A stretch of 64,000 nucleotides of DNA from Bactrocera neohumeralis (GCF_024586455.1 NC_065923.1:48678264-48742263), one strand, 5' to 3'. Counted from the stretch's first letter, positions 46,602 through 58,845 are shown. Notes: generated from the letters alone by a model not told the origin. Made by a program: numbers and translations.

Positions 46602-46856
46602 CGTCACCTAAAATTCAAAATAACGTATCATCAAAAAAATCGAAATTGGGTATCCTATTGATTACGATTCACTACTTCAAATTACATACATAATATTACA
46701 TATGTCCAACATTTTCAGGCCCTGCGCTCATATATGAACAAGTTTTAACCAATATTAAAATTTTTTTCCACTCTTGTTCCATTTTATTTCGTGTTTCATT
46801 CACGCCACTGTAAATTTTCGAAAATGTTGTTACGTTATTTTGCATTTTAGGTGACG
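46602..46856. mobile_element. MITE-like element with 26-bp terminal inverted repeats
   Basis: The left end CGTCACCTAAAATTCAAAAT then AACGTA (46602-46627) is mirrored at 46831-46856 with one mismatch. The interior is 200 bp of AT-rich non-coding DNA. No clear target-site duplication, so superfamily is open. It lies beside the 3' end of the Transib-like relic and might derive from that element's own terminus. Confidence 0.6.
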
Positions 46857-47902
46857 AAATATTCCTAGAAGTAGTAGATTGTATCGACTCGTTTTGTTCG
46901 AATTACTTGCCACGCACATAGGTCGATGTTAGGAATTTAGGCGGTCAAAAATATTTTACAGAGTATTTTGCTTTTTTTGGCAACTCGTACTTTCTGCCTC
47001 TGATATATCAGATTCCGTGTTTGATTCATCTGGTAGAAGCTAATTTATTGTTCCTATACAAAATGATCTTACTTTTTTGTTTCTTTTTGTTTGTGTAATG
47101 CTGCTTAATAGTGGATCTGAGCTCAACAATAATCTATTGTAAATATCAAAGTTGCATTGCTCCCATCGAAAATGCTTATTTCTTGCCTCGGCCGCCTCCT
47201 CCGACAACTATCCTATTGGCAATAATGCATTTTCAATAATTTCGGCGCCATGTATTAATACTTATATGCATAGTTGGAGTAATGGGATGCCACCCAAAGA
47301 GATCACAATTCAATCTGGCCGTTGCCATAGCATACTCATCAAATCTTTTGGTGTCTATTTTATGTCCACTTGAGATAGTTTCCAATATAACTTTTAGTCT
47401 ATAGATGAGATTAAAATCAACTTTTGTTATACTAGCAGCTAATTGCGGGGTTTCAAAAAATCACCTACTTGTATTGCCATCATTGGTATATGCCGAAATT
47501 AGCTTGCGGCATGTCTACCAACAATTCAGTTTCTATGCGAAATCTTTCTTGAAAATTTCTTTTTGTTTGTGCTTCTACCTCTATTTCTTCTTTCGATCTC
47601 TTTTGTCTACACTTTTTTACACTTTGCCATCGACCATTGCCATTTTAAATATTGTATGTTCAAAAAAAAATTTGTTCTCATGCAATTTAACTTCTGTACG
47701 CGTCAACTTTTTGACAGCATCTTCAACATAACTTATTTCCTCTTTTTTAACATCCACAGATTATTTAACAAACCGAAACCTAATTGGTCTTCAATATCTA
47801 GGCGATGACGGTGTAGGGTTTTGCCAATTTTTTTTCCTTTCTTTCCTCAAGTTATTCTAAGAGAAACAAACGAGCTCAGAAACATATAGGAGTCTGTGTC
47901 TG

Positions 47903-48834
47903 CTAGAGTGATTCGAAAAAAAAAAAATTTTTTTTCGTTGGTACTCGGAAAAATATGTTCCTAGACACCTCTAAGAAAGCCTCTCCCAAGCATGAGTTTT
48001 TAATTGTAACGGGAAGGTCCTCCTACATACAGTTTTCTATTTTTTCTTATTATCTGATAGAAAAATTTATATCACGCTTCCAACTACTTGAAAAAATATC
48101 TTGTTTCTTAGATTTTGTAGGAAATTGAATGCTCTACAAAAAAGTTCTAAATGATTTTTTTCATAAACCCAACAGTTTAAAAGATATTAACAGTTAAAGT
48201 TTGATTATTTTTGGGAAATTTTTTTATTTCTTATGAATTTTATAACTCAATGAAAAAAAATTATTGTGAATGATGAAACTCATAGTTTTGTAAGAAATTT
48301 ACTGCTCTATAAAAATGGTCTGATATGATTTTTCGGTTACGTTAAGCTTTTACGAGATATTCATCGTCAAACATCAATGCATATTAAGGTGGATCAAAAA
48401 AAAAAAATTTTTTTACTCTGAGAAATAGGTTCCTAGACACCTCTAAGAAAGCCTGTAAGTTTCATCATTCATAATAATTTTTTTTTCATTGAGTTATAAA
48501 ATTCATAAGAAATAAAAAATTTTCCCAAAAATAATCAAACTTTAACTGTTAATATCTTTTAAACGGCTGGGTTTACGAAAAAATCGTGGAGACCTTTTTT
48601 GTAGAGCATTCAATTTCCTACAAAATCTAAGGAACAAGATATTTTTTCAAGTAGTTGGAAGCGAAATATAAATTTTTCTATCTGATAATAAGAAAAAATA
48701 GAAAACTGTATGTAGGAGGACCTTCCCGTTACAATTAAAAACTCATGTTCGGAGAGGCTTTCTTAGAGGTGTCTAGGAACCTATTTTTCCGAGTACCAAA
48801 CGAAAAAAAAAATTTTTTTTTTGAATCACTCTAG
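47903..48834. mobile_element. 932-bp foldback element with roughly 380-bp inverted-repeat arms
   Basis: Ends CTAGAGTGATTC (47903-47914) and GAATCACTCTAG (48823-48834). The left arm, 47903 to about 48285, is repeated in reverse complement from about 48450 to 48834 at, by eye, over 90 percent identity (shared blocks include GTAACGGGAAGGTCCTCCTA and GGTTAGG-free AT-rich stretches). A third copy of the GTTCCTAGACACCTCTAAGA block in the centre (about 48430) suggests a partial internal duplication. The target-site duplication is TGTCTG (47897-47902 and 48835-48840). No coding capacity. Transcription would give a long double-stranded hairpin. Confidence 0.85.
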
Positions 48835-49540
48835 TGTCTGCGGCATCTTCGAAACTTTGCTTGTATTTAGCCTGTTGCGATCCGTCACAACCCCACTTAC
48901 AAATTATTTTTAAGGAATTCCTTTTATTATGGTTAAGGGAATTGTGTTATCAATTAGACTTTGTAAACTGTTTTCCGCACAGGTGCTTGTGATCCTTATA
49001 CAATCCTTGGGTGGGTAACACTCTTTTTTTGCCTTGATTAACAGATCATGGCACGGGTAAAGTGATTTATTTGTGTTTCTAATGATTTCATATTGTCGCT
49101 TTGTTAAATCGGCTTCAACAAGCATTGATAGGGCTGCCAGTGGTGTAAGGCAAGAAACTTCTGTTCGATCTGATTTTGCTATTTTGAAAGCTCTTTTGTA
49201 TTTGCCTGCACGTATTGTAGAATTTTTAATGTCTCGAAGTATTTTCGAAGCGTTTCTTTTTCCTTGACACTGTAGTGGGGTGTATGCTGCGTGAACTATG
49301 GCGTCCTCACTAAAAGTATATCTAATTTTTTCCATTCTCCTGCGCTTAGTTCTTTCGCTACAATCGCTAAAGGATTTTGATGATCGATTTCCAATATTTG
49401 TCGGAAGTTCCCACTAAACTGTTCCGTTTAACCAATGCTCATTCGTTTTAAGGAACACAGCTTCTTTTCTGTGTGATTTAGACCATTTTTCTTTGATGGA
49501 TGTTTTAAAATACCAAAATGTTTGTTTCAAATTGTTTATA

Positions 49541-50463
49541 TCGGGTGATTTTTTAAGAGCTTGATAACTTTTTTAAAAAAAAAAAGCATAAAATTTGCAA
49601 AATCTCATCGGTTCTTTATTTGAAACGTTAGATTGGTTCATGACATTTACTTTTTGAAGATAATTTCATTTAAATGTTGACCGCGGCTGCGTCTTAGGTG
49701 GTCCATTCGGAAAGTCCAATTTTGGGCAACTTTTTCGAGCATTTCGGCCGGAATAGCCCGAATTTCTTCGGAAATGTTGTCTTCCAAAGCTGGAATAGTT
49801 GCTTTATTTCTGTAGACTTTAGACTTGACGTAGCCCCACAAAAAATAGTCTAAAGGCGTTAAATCGCATGATCATCGCTGAACAAAATTTGTCGATAAAA
49901 AAGCGGATTTTCTGCCAACTTTTCTAGGGCCCATTCACTGAAAATTCGACGTTGTGGCAGATCGTTCGGCTTCAGTTCTTGCACGAGCTGTATTTTATAC
50001 GGTTTTACACCAAGATCTTTGCGTAAAATCTTCCATGTGGTCGAATAACACAAACCCAATTGCTGCGAACGGCGACGAATCGACATTTCACGGTCTTCAG
50101 CCACACTCTCAGAAACAGACGCAATATTCTCTTCTGTACGCACTGTACGCATTCGTGTGGTTGGTTTAATGCCCAATAAAGTAAACTGAGTGCGAAACTT
50201 GGTCACAATCGCATTAATTGTTTGCTCACTTGGTCGATTATGTAGACCATAAATCGGACGTAAAGCGCGAAACACATTTCGAACCGAACACTGATTTTGG
50301 TAATAAAATTCAATGATTTGCAAGCGTTGCTCGTTAGTAAGTCTATTCATGATGAAATGTCAAAGCATACTGAGCATCTTTCTCTTTGACACCATGTCTG
50401 AAATCCCACGTGATCTGTCAAATACTAATGCATGAAAATCCTAACCTCAAAAAAATCACCCGA
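49541..50463 (-). mobile_element. 923-bp Tc1/mariner-type element, internally deleted, with TA duplication
   Basis: Terminal repeats TCGGGTGATTTTTT at 49541 and its reverse complement ending at 50463, with TA on both outer sides (49539-49540, 50464-50465). Minus-strand coding: MNRLTNEQRLQIIEFYYQNQ (50350), the HTH region RPSEQTINAIVTKF and RRRSQQLGLCYSTTWKILRK, then FSEWALEKLAENPLFYRQIL and FSDD. The sequence then jumps to LWTIFCGATSSLKS (shifted frame of the WGYVKS part) and ends MDHLRRSRGQHLNEIIFKK near 49647. The deletion removes most of the catalytic core. Same family as 18.1-18.9 and 25.2-26.3 kb. Confidence 0.9.
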
Positions 50464-50849
50464 TATTATATGGTGTATCAACATAACAGGCCAAAAGGTA
50501 ATTTTCAAAATAATTTAGTTTTTCATCCAAATTAGGCAAATTTTGTTGTTGTATTTTATCGTAAAGATAACGTCGGGTCACTATTTTTACACCCGAAGTA
50601 CCTAAAGCCAAAAAATAAGCAATTGATGAAATTTCGAAGAAGCATTTTATTTTATTTCTTTATGACTTCCCATCTTAAAAAATCTCTAAGTCGCACATCC
50701 ACAGCTATCCGCAGCTAAAATATGTGCCGTAAGCTAGCCTATGATGTCTATTATTAAAAACAATAAAAATTGTCACGAGAGAGGAAGCGAGAATATATGT
50801 AACTAATTTAAATTTGAACAAGAAAATTAACAAAAACAAGAAAAAACGT

Positions 50850-51350
50850 TAACTTCGGCTGCACCGAAGCTAATATACCCTTCACAGGTGCATTTCTTTT
50901 AGTAACTAAGTGTTTAGTTTGTATGGAAGATATATACTATAGTAATCCGATCTGAAGAATTTTTGCGGAGATTATGTTATTACCTTAAGCAGTAATCCAT
51001 GTCAAATTTCGTGAAGATACCACGTCAAATGCAAAAGTTTTCCATACAAGAACTTGATTCCGATCGTTCGGTTTGTATGGCAACTATATGTTATAGTGGT
51101 CCGATATCGGCAGTTCCGACAAATGAGCAGCTTCTTGAAGAGAAAATGACGTTTACAAAATTTCAAAACGATATCTTAAAAACTGAGGGACTAGTTCGTA
51201 TATATACAGACAGACAGACGGGACATGATACTGATCATTTAAATTGACTCAGCTCAACATACTGATCAGCTTCTCCGACGCTTTCTTCTGGGTGTTACAA
51301 ACTTCGTGACAAACTTAATATACCATGTTCAGGTTATAAAACTATTTTGC
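50850..51350 (+). repeat. B-type dispersed non-coding repeat (copy B2)
   Basis: Starts AACTTCGGCTGCACCGAAGC, whose CTTCGG and CCGAAG arms form a small hairpin. It continues through CTATATGTTATAGTGGTCCG, CTGAGGGACTAGTTCGTATA and CAGACAGACAGACGG, and ends AACTTAATATACCATGTTCA. The block order is identical to copy B1 on the opposite strand. Confidence 0.7.
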
Positions 51351-52484
51351 TGCATACCCTGTTTCAAAATTGAACCGTTCCTATGAAATGAGGTTGAAAC
51401 ACTTGAAATACCATTGAATATAACAAATCTTACCTGAATTACTCAAATCCATCACAATATTTGCGAAATAATAATTAGAAAGCACCAAAATAGTGATTAT
51501 TTAACTTCGTCAACTTAGATCACAAAAAACAATAGCAGATAAATAATGCGAAGATCAAGTTTCGAATTGCGGGCGCAAGCATGTTTGGTGGGTGGAGGTG
51601 GTAAATTTTTATTACTGGGATATTTCTCTTTCTATTGTTGGTACTATTTCTTAACAACCTTTTATTTAAAAAATGGACTTTTGGCCAGCTAATTTTGAAT
51701 AATCGACCTATGTGCCACGGTCCCTTAATTTTATTTAAATTTTCCAAATTGTAGCTTCTATCATCCAGTTTCGGGATTTTACTCCACGAGTTCAACAAAT
51801 TGTTTACCTTTCAATGAATTTGTACATAATAAGTGATTAAAGTGTTTGAAATTATAATTATATTTTCTATTAATAGTTTTCCTAAATAAATTCATTAATG
51901 TTTAACTATATTACAACTGCTCCTTAGCAGTTGAAATTTTTTAATACTCTAGTCAACCCCAATAACACAAAGTTGAAAATTAATACCAAAAAATGTTGAA
52001 GTTTTTTTCACTGGTTGTGTTGAAAACCATAATACCGAATTTAAAAACTTCAACCAAGATGCAGTTGGGTTGAAACTCGTAATAGGGGCCTTAATTTTTC
52101 TCAAAAAGTATATTCCTAAGAATGTTCCCATGGTCTCTTAGTTTTAGTTTTACTGTTTCCAAATTGGAGTTCACCTCTTCAATTGCGGGCTTTTACTCCA
52201 CGAGCAAAACAAAACCAACACAGAGTTGAAATCCTTATTATCACAAAAAAGTTAGAAATTGAAAAGACTTCTCTTTAACGGATTGAGTTTATAATAGGGA
52301 ATTTAAAAACTTCAACCAATACACAAGTTGACTTGAAAACGGTGATTGAGGTTCTGCCACAATTTAGTAACTGAATATCACATTTGAAGAAATTATCCGC
52401 CTTTAACCCTTGATTTGCGATAAGACATTTTAGGTAATACCAGGTTAACACACCTTCATCAGCTTAAAACAATTGCTTGTGCTT
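51351..52484. other. Intergenic sequence with diverged direct duplication
   Basis: The block TTTTACTCCACGAG recurs at 51777-51790 and 52191-52204, and TTTAAAAACTTCAACCAA at 52040-52057 and 52302-52319, in the same order. An old duplication of a roughly 250-400 bp unit with later indels is implied. No gene. Confidence 0.4.
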
Positions 52485-54140
52485 TTTATACTCTTGCAAT
52501 TTGTTGCTACAGTGTAGAAAAGTTTTGTTCACCTAACTGTTGTACGTATCACGTAAAACTGATTGAGATAGATATACCATGGTTATGTTATGTATATATA
52601 AATGATCAGGATGTAGAGACGAGTTGAAATCCGTGTGAGTGTTTGCCTGTCTGTCCATCCATTCGTACAAGCTGTAACTTGAGTAAAAATTGAAATATCT
52701 TGATGAAACTTGGTATGTGGGTTCCTTAGTACCAAAAAACAATACGAATTCGTAAATGGGCGTATTCAGGCCACTGGCACGCCCACAAAACGGCATTAAC
52801 CGGAAACCTATAAGTGCCATAACTAAGCACTAAATTAAGATAGAACTGTAATCTGGCACAGAGGATGGCAGTAGTTACGGCCACCTGTGGGTAAAAATTT
52901 TTAAAAAGTTGGCGTGGCCCCGCCCTCTAATAAGTTTAATGTACATATCTCCTAAACCACTAACCACTTAAGCTATAACAATCTACCTCAAATTTTATAA
53001 AAACTCCTATCGAAAGTGAGAAAATGAATGAAGTCGCATGATGACCCCGATCACTCCCCATATAACGGTAAATAAATACGCTATAGACATTCAATTTTAC
53101 CACCGAGATGATATAACACGGCTTTAATGAAGCCGGTGTCAAAATTGGAAGATGGGCGTGGCACCGCCCACTTTTAGGAGAAAACGGATATCGCAAGACC
53201 CGCTCGACAGTTTTGAACCAAATTTGATATGTGACATTCCTATGACATTTATTAGAAGTTGAAGTGTGAAAAAGAAACCGGACTACAGCCACGTCTACTT
53301 CCCATACAATACAATTCTAAATTCCATCTGATTCTTTATTTACGAGAATACAAATCTAGAAGCAATCAATATAACGGAATAAAATTTTTCACGAATAATA
53401 CCTTTATAGCATGCTACCTTACGACCAAAAACTGTTCAAATCCAACAAAAACTGTTCCCCTCAGGTACTGAATATTTGGACCCCAGTATTAGGGTTGACT
53501 TTTTACCGAAAATATTGTTCAATGTGTTAGATTTATAATTGAAATTCAAAAAGAATCCTTTCCTTATAGTAGTTTATCTATGTGCTCCAAATGGGTTGAA
53601 TACGTCCTTTATACCTAATACATAAATTTTCGAACTTCCGAGTGGCTTTATACCGCAGGTTAAACTCCTACTTATCCAGAATAGACGCCGACATATCCAA
53701 CATATGTCCTGCGTGCAATGAGTCTCCGCATAACTCTGGCCACCTCTTTGCATGCCCCGCCAACCCCACTCATCTAATATCCCTCTCCCTTTGGTCCGAC
53801 CCTGTTGAAAAATCACGTTTCTTGGGCCTTCCGTTAGATGACGGCGATGACTTGGCTAACCCTTACCATTCTATCGGGGACTAGGTACCCTTTAGAACAA
53901 CAACAACACAACAAGCCAATATGTGAGTTATCTTAATAATTTTGAGAGAGCGTGTTTACCTAATAACAATGCATTTATGCTTAGAATGAATAAAATCTGG
54001 TGAAAACTCGTCCTAGACCCCATATAACTAATAAGCTTTATGTACCTGAAGGTACTTCATTGGCTTTAATCCCTGTCTTGCATTTTGCAACTTGCAATCT
54101 TTGAAATGTTCGGTTATAACCGAAGTCCTTATTTACTTGT
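52485..54140 (+). repeat. A-type dispersed non-coding repeat (copy A3), split by a Jockey-like insertion
   Basis: Starts TATACTCTTGCAATTTGTTG, then GTTTTGTTCACCTAACTGTT, carries GCCTGTCTGTCCATCC, GGGCGTATTCAGGCCACTGG, AAGATGGGCGTGGCACCGCC, and ends GAAATGTTCGGTTATAACCG, then TCCTTATTTACTTG. The interior aligns with A1 up to about 53610 and resumes at 53914 (ATATGTGAGTTATCTTAATA versus ATATCTGAGTTATTCCAATG in A1). Confidence 0.75.
53620..53913 (+). mobile_element. Jockey-like retrotransposon, 5'-truncated 3' end inserted in repeat A3
   Basis: The open frame to 53884 reads YRRLNSYLSRIDADISNICP, then ACNESPHNSGHLFACPANPT, SLWSDPVEKSRFLGLPLDDG, ending YHSIGD and stop. A CAA-rich tail (GAACAACAACAACACAACAA) marks the 3' end. 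The last-domain Cys-Cys-His-Cys pattern is fully kept and the frame is open, so this is a fairly young insertion compared with copies at 30.0 and 32.5 kb. Confidence 0.85.
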
Positions 54141-54279
54141 TTTTTGTTGATTTCGAAAAAAAAAAATATTAAAAAATGTTTAACAATAATTGTTTTTTTA
54201 TTTAGTAGAAAAATTACTCGTTAATGACCGCTAATCATTTTAGAATTGTAGCTTCTTAGAATCACATCACCTCAATCGC

Positions 54280-54385
54280 GCCCAGCAAGCTCCTGGAATT
54301 ATTCAGTGTGCTGGACCTTTGTGACCATATGTGATATAGGAGAGGGCACAATAGATCAGAGTTCGCAGTGCGAAGCTTCATTATT
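54280..54385 (+). mobile_element. LOA-like retrotransposon, 3'-terminal fragment
   Basis: GGAGAGGGCACAATAGATCA, then GAGTTCGCAGTGCGAAGCTT, matches the 3' end of the minus-strand copy near 42.3 kb (reverse sense GAGAGGGCACAATAGACCTT). Only about 100 bp remain. Confidence 0.5.
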
Positions 54386-57300
54386 AACAATCTAACTATC
54401 AAATTCGTTTCGATAGAATTCAACCAAAAGTACTTAAACCTGAATATGCAACTTTTATGTGAGCCAGATTTTATCCTTTATTCAATTCCAATTAATATCA
54501 ACATTTAACCATCGAACAGGAAGTATTTAATTGAAACAGTTTTTCTTTTTTATTAAATATATTTTTATTTATAAGAATAATTGCATCTGCTTAAATAGCT
54601 TTTTATGGCATGTCTATGGAAAATATAGTTTATGTACGCATGTATATGTATGTATATGATTTAATGTTTATATATATGTATACGTATGTATGTATGTATA
54701 TTTTATTGCATTTATTTGCTGATTATGCAATACTAGTTGTATCATCTTAATTGGTTCTTGTTTGATCCATCACGTTCTTTCTAATCTTCAAAAGGAGTCA
54801 GTGCTTATAAAAACATCAAGACTGTTACAGTAATTGTTAAATGTACACAATAATTACAAAGTAAAACACGACGCGAATTATGCTGGTAATCGACTTAGTT
54901 GTGGTATGTTTGCTGACATATTTGTTTTAGGACAAATTTTCACTAATTCTAAATTTGCTCTTTGACTTGATTTGATCGAGATTATGAATTCAAGTTTACG
55001 TGACATGCCATATATGTATGTACATATGTAATTGTAAAATATTTTTCCGAGGTTGATCTAAGCTTTAGAATATATTTAAAATTATGTGTATTACCTTTGA
55101 TTGACAAAATGTGTTAATGCTCCTTTTCTGATATTTCTAAAACTATTTTTTATTGCTTTGAATAAATTTTAAACAATCTGTTTTGGCAACAGCGCCCAAT
55201 GCAGGTGGATTTCAAGTTATCATTCAACACAAAATTTACTTTAATTACTATTTTCGATTATTTGAAGTTGACAGAAATTTACCTTTAGTAAAAAAGTATA
55301 TATGTATGTATATATTTATTTTTTCATTGCCATAACATCAGAGATATAATTTTGTAATAGTATTATTTATTACATACTTGCTGTCGTCTTCTTGAACTTT
55401 ATTAATTTCGGATTCATTGATTTCGATTATTCCTATGTACTATGAACAGTTTTTTATTTTATTTTATCTTCTTTAGTTTTTGTATTTGTATTGTATTAAT
55501 ATACATTAAAACAAAGCTAGGCAAATTACATTTCGATTGCGATTGCGATTATTTTAATTGTGATCACTGATGACTCCAGTCATCATACAATTATACTGGA
55601 ATCTAAAATAATACAATTTCTAAACCTTCCATTTTTTAATTTTCAATTACTGCAACTGCAACCATAAAAGTATGGTTATGTTTAATGCAGCTAAAACCAG
55701 TAAAAAATGTGGCAATTAAAGTATTCGCAATCGCACAAGTGATTAGATTCTAATAGTAATTCTAAATGCCCAGCTCTGGTTCTGTTACACTGGTGTGTAC
55801 GCACAATAAAGTAATAATCGTCTTCGTAAAATACGCGAGTATGGAACTCTCCTCCCGATGAAATGATTTCTCAACGTTTTTAAAAATATAAATGTGAATG
55901 TATGTATGTATATGAAATGCACTGTGCACGCATCCCAGGTAAGCTGAACAAACTACCACAAAATCCAAAAAAAAAGCATTTGTAGCCCAAATTTTTAAAT
56001 GAAAAATAAGTGCTTTCTGATTTTGGTCAATATTAAGTATTCCACTATAAAACAGTGCCTCTTGAAAAGCAAACAGCTGACGCGATTAACATAAGTATTC
56101 AAATTGTATAAAAAAGTCTGGTAGTGATATAAGGTAAGGTCAAACGTTATATTTGATTCAGTAAAGAACAAGAGTTCGTACAGAAATTATGAATTGAGAT
56201 TTTTTTTTTGTTTTTAACTCGAAACATTACTCTCGTATGATTTCTATGTGGTCGTGGCTGCCAACAGTGGTTGCTTCATTACGTGTAATGATAAACCTTC
56301 GATTGCATGAAAGTAACATGAAAAGAAACTCTCATGAAAATCCATTAACCGTTAACATAGGTTTTTTTGATTTGTAGACACACACAAATCGTATCCTACA
56401 GTTACAAACCTATCTTTAAAAAGTATATGTATCAAAAAACAAATGGTAATGTTATTGTTGTGCGGCAGAATTCTGCCGAGTTCACAGTCCTTGACCGGAT
56501 AAAAAATACGGATCCGTTCCGGTTTACAACAAATAAATAAAATACAATATTGCTTGCTTCTTCGGCATGGAGAATTTGCATTATATCTTCTGCGGACTAT
56601 GAAAGGTTCGAATGACGTAAATATATGCATGTACATACATTCATTGAAAAAGCATCTGTTGGCAATGTCCACTATGTAACCATGGAATGATATATGGCAA
56701 AAGAACTTACAGATTTGGTTCAGTTATAAGATGCAATATGGTGGTTAGTGGAACATTTTCAGCAAACCTTCTTTTCGACAATTTTTGTAAAAACTGACTA
56801 GTCTTCTCTCAGCTTCGATCAAAGCAATATAATCAGTTCAACTGAGCATAATATATTGATGGCATTTCAAATTTCTCAAAAATTAACAGTTCATCCATAA
56901 TACTCTACAGCACTGGCCGGGAAATTTACACAATCAAACGATTTATATTTCAATTCTGATTTTAGAAATAAAAATCGCAATATTATGGATTAAAAATTAA
57001 TAATTTGGTGCACAAATTACACAATTTATACAAATAAAATATGAGGCAGTTTTCCTGTACAGTTATCCACAATAGTGAATGTGGAAACTAATTCCATACG
57101 GGATAGCTAGAACCAGTGAAATGAGAAGCATATTGCCAAAACCAAATGTTACCCATATTATTTCTTCCATAATAATTTTCATACGTTCATACGGAGAAAT
57201 TAATCCTATCAAGTTTTCTTTCATAATACTTTTTACGATATTACATTGTAATTTAAAAAATAATGAAGTGAAGAGATCTTGAATTTTGAAAAAAAAAATA

Positions 57301-58845
57301 CTTTCTCAAATATAGTAAGTTGTTCCATCTACTTTTCTGATCTCTCTCTTTGTATGGTAAACCCAACATACACAGGCTAACAGAATTACTATAGCAACTC
57401 TCCAATTTGGTGACTGGTTAGATAAATGAAATACTACAAATATACTTTAATGTGTAACAAGTAAGTTGTAATTTTGATTTGGTCCGAATAGCTTTTATAA
57501 ATTAACCACCATGTTACTAGATTGGAGGATTAGGTCCCAATTTGTTTGTGGATTTTATTTGAATTATCATTTTACGATTTTGTGTTATTCTCAAATCTTT
57601 CACTAACGTTCGAGTTTGCTAAGAAGAGTGACACAATGACACAAAATTCTTGTTTGCAGTTTGGCATTTCAATATTTTCTACTGGCAATACTATTTACGC
57701 ACCATTTCGTTAATATTTTTCCGATTCAATGAACTTAAAAAATGGCTCTGTCCTGTACATTTTTATACTACGCAACATTTTGCAATAGTATTGCTGTTTT
57801 GTTTCAGTAAAATTGGCTTTGCAATAATAAACTACAAAATCTCCAACCAAATATGAAAGCAAAATGGGAAATTTGTTCAACATTCCTAAGCATTGCGCTT
57901 TTTCAATGAATTCGAATTGAAATATGTTAAAACACACTTATTTATAAAGTTTCTCCCGTGATAGTATAGTTAATTAAGGACACCCCTAATTGTTAGAAAA
58001 AAAATTGGGAGTTGGTAATTGGTTTCTGCTGTTTTCGTTGTTGATATTGGAGTATCTATAGAAAATTTGTTTTCGTATTTACTTTATGTATATAAGCAGT
58101 TTTTAGAGTACATAATGTCATAGTTGAGTTGTTCCTGTAAATATTATTGCAATAAATATGTATATGTATATAAGTGTGTGTATACTGGTTCGAGTTCATA
58201 TATGTATGCTATATTAATAAGAATCTTAACACTAAAATCGTTATGGATTGTTTATAGTACTGATTTAAGCTTCAAGTCAATTGTAGATAAATTGAAGCTT
58301 GCTGCTACCTTTTCGATCTTTTTCTTACATTTTGAGTAATAAGGATTGATTATTTGTTCATTCTGCCACTACGTGCTAATTACTGCCTTTGTATTTATGA
58401 ATATAAGCTGCAGATCATACATATGTATGTATGTGTATGTATGTGAGTATACGATCTCGGATATACGGTAAAATTATACATATTCCTTTAAATTTAAATC
58501 AATAGGCATACAAATTTTTCAGTATTTTTATATTTAAAATATGTCCTTTTCAAGGGGAATTCAATTTATTTCTTATACTCGTATAAACTATTTCAAACAA
58601 TTTACTTAAATCGAGGTTTAAATAAAAATGTATGCATTACTATTTGATGTAAGACTTTTCAGAAGTTGGAATTCAGTTTTTACTTTTACTTATGTCGAAT
58701 TTAAAATGCCAAACGCTTCTCGAAAGGGCAAACATGAAATTTTTCTTTAGACTAACCTGATATATGTAACTATGTATGTAATATTGCATTCAATGCTTAC
58801 TAGATTTGATAATATCTCAGGTATCATACTTGCCGGCCGCTCATC
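54386..58845. other. AT-rich intergenic region left of Cbl
   Basis: No gene recognised over 4.4 kb apart from the H3 element at 56.45 kb. ATGTATG and TATATG simple repeats occur at about 54640-54700, 55300-55320 and 58415-58450. The part just left of 58846 should be Cbl 3' UTR on the minus strand; AATAAA (plus-strand TTTATT) at about 58563 is a candidate poly(A) signal. Confidence 0.4.
56450..56530. mobile_element. Small hairpin-forming dispersed element (copy H3, truncated)
   Basis: Contains the perfect 16-bp palindrome CGGCAGAATTCTGCCG (56463-56478), then GAGTTCACAGTCCTTGACCG and CGGATCCGTTCCGGTTTACA. The GACTGTCGTGGGAA end seen in H1 and H2 is missing. Confidence 0.6.

Larger units (their letters stand above)
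46860..50700 (-). mobile_element. RAG1/Transib-like DNA transposase relic, broken by two later insertions
   Basis: Minus-strand pieces in order: 50700-50464 (FEISSIAYFLALGTSGVKIV, then TRRYLYDKIQQQNLPNLDEK); 49540-48835 (NLKQTFWYFKTSIKEKWSKS, SDCSERTKRRRMEKIRYTFS, LTKRQYEIIRNTNKSLYPCH, KAKKECYPPKD, then KWGCDGSQQAKYKQSFED); 47902-46860 (SSFVSLRI, PSSPRY-RPIRFRFVK, MVDGKVCKV, then VLIHGAEIIENALLPIG, a stop, and LSEEAAEARNKHF). CDG matches the context of RAG1 Asp600, and SEE-EARNK that of Glu962 in the RAG1/Transib superfamily (recollection). The second catalytic Asp region was not found. The net relic is about 2 kb. It has several stops and at least one frame change. The family call is tentative. 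Confidence 0.6.
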
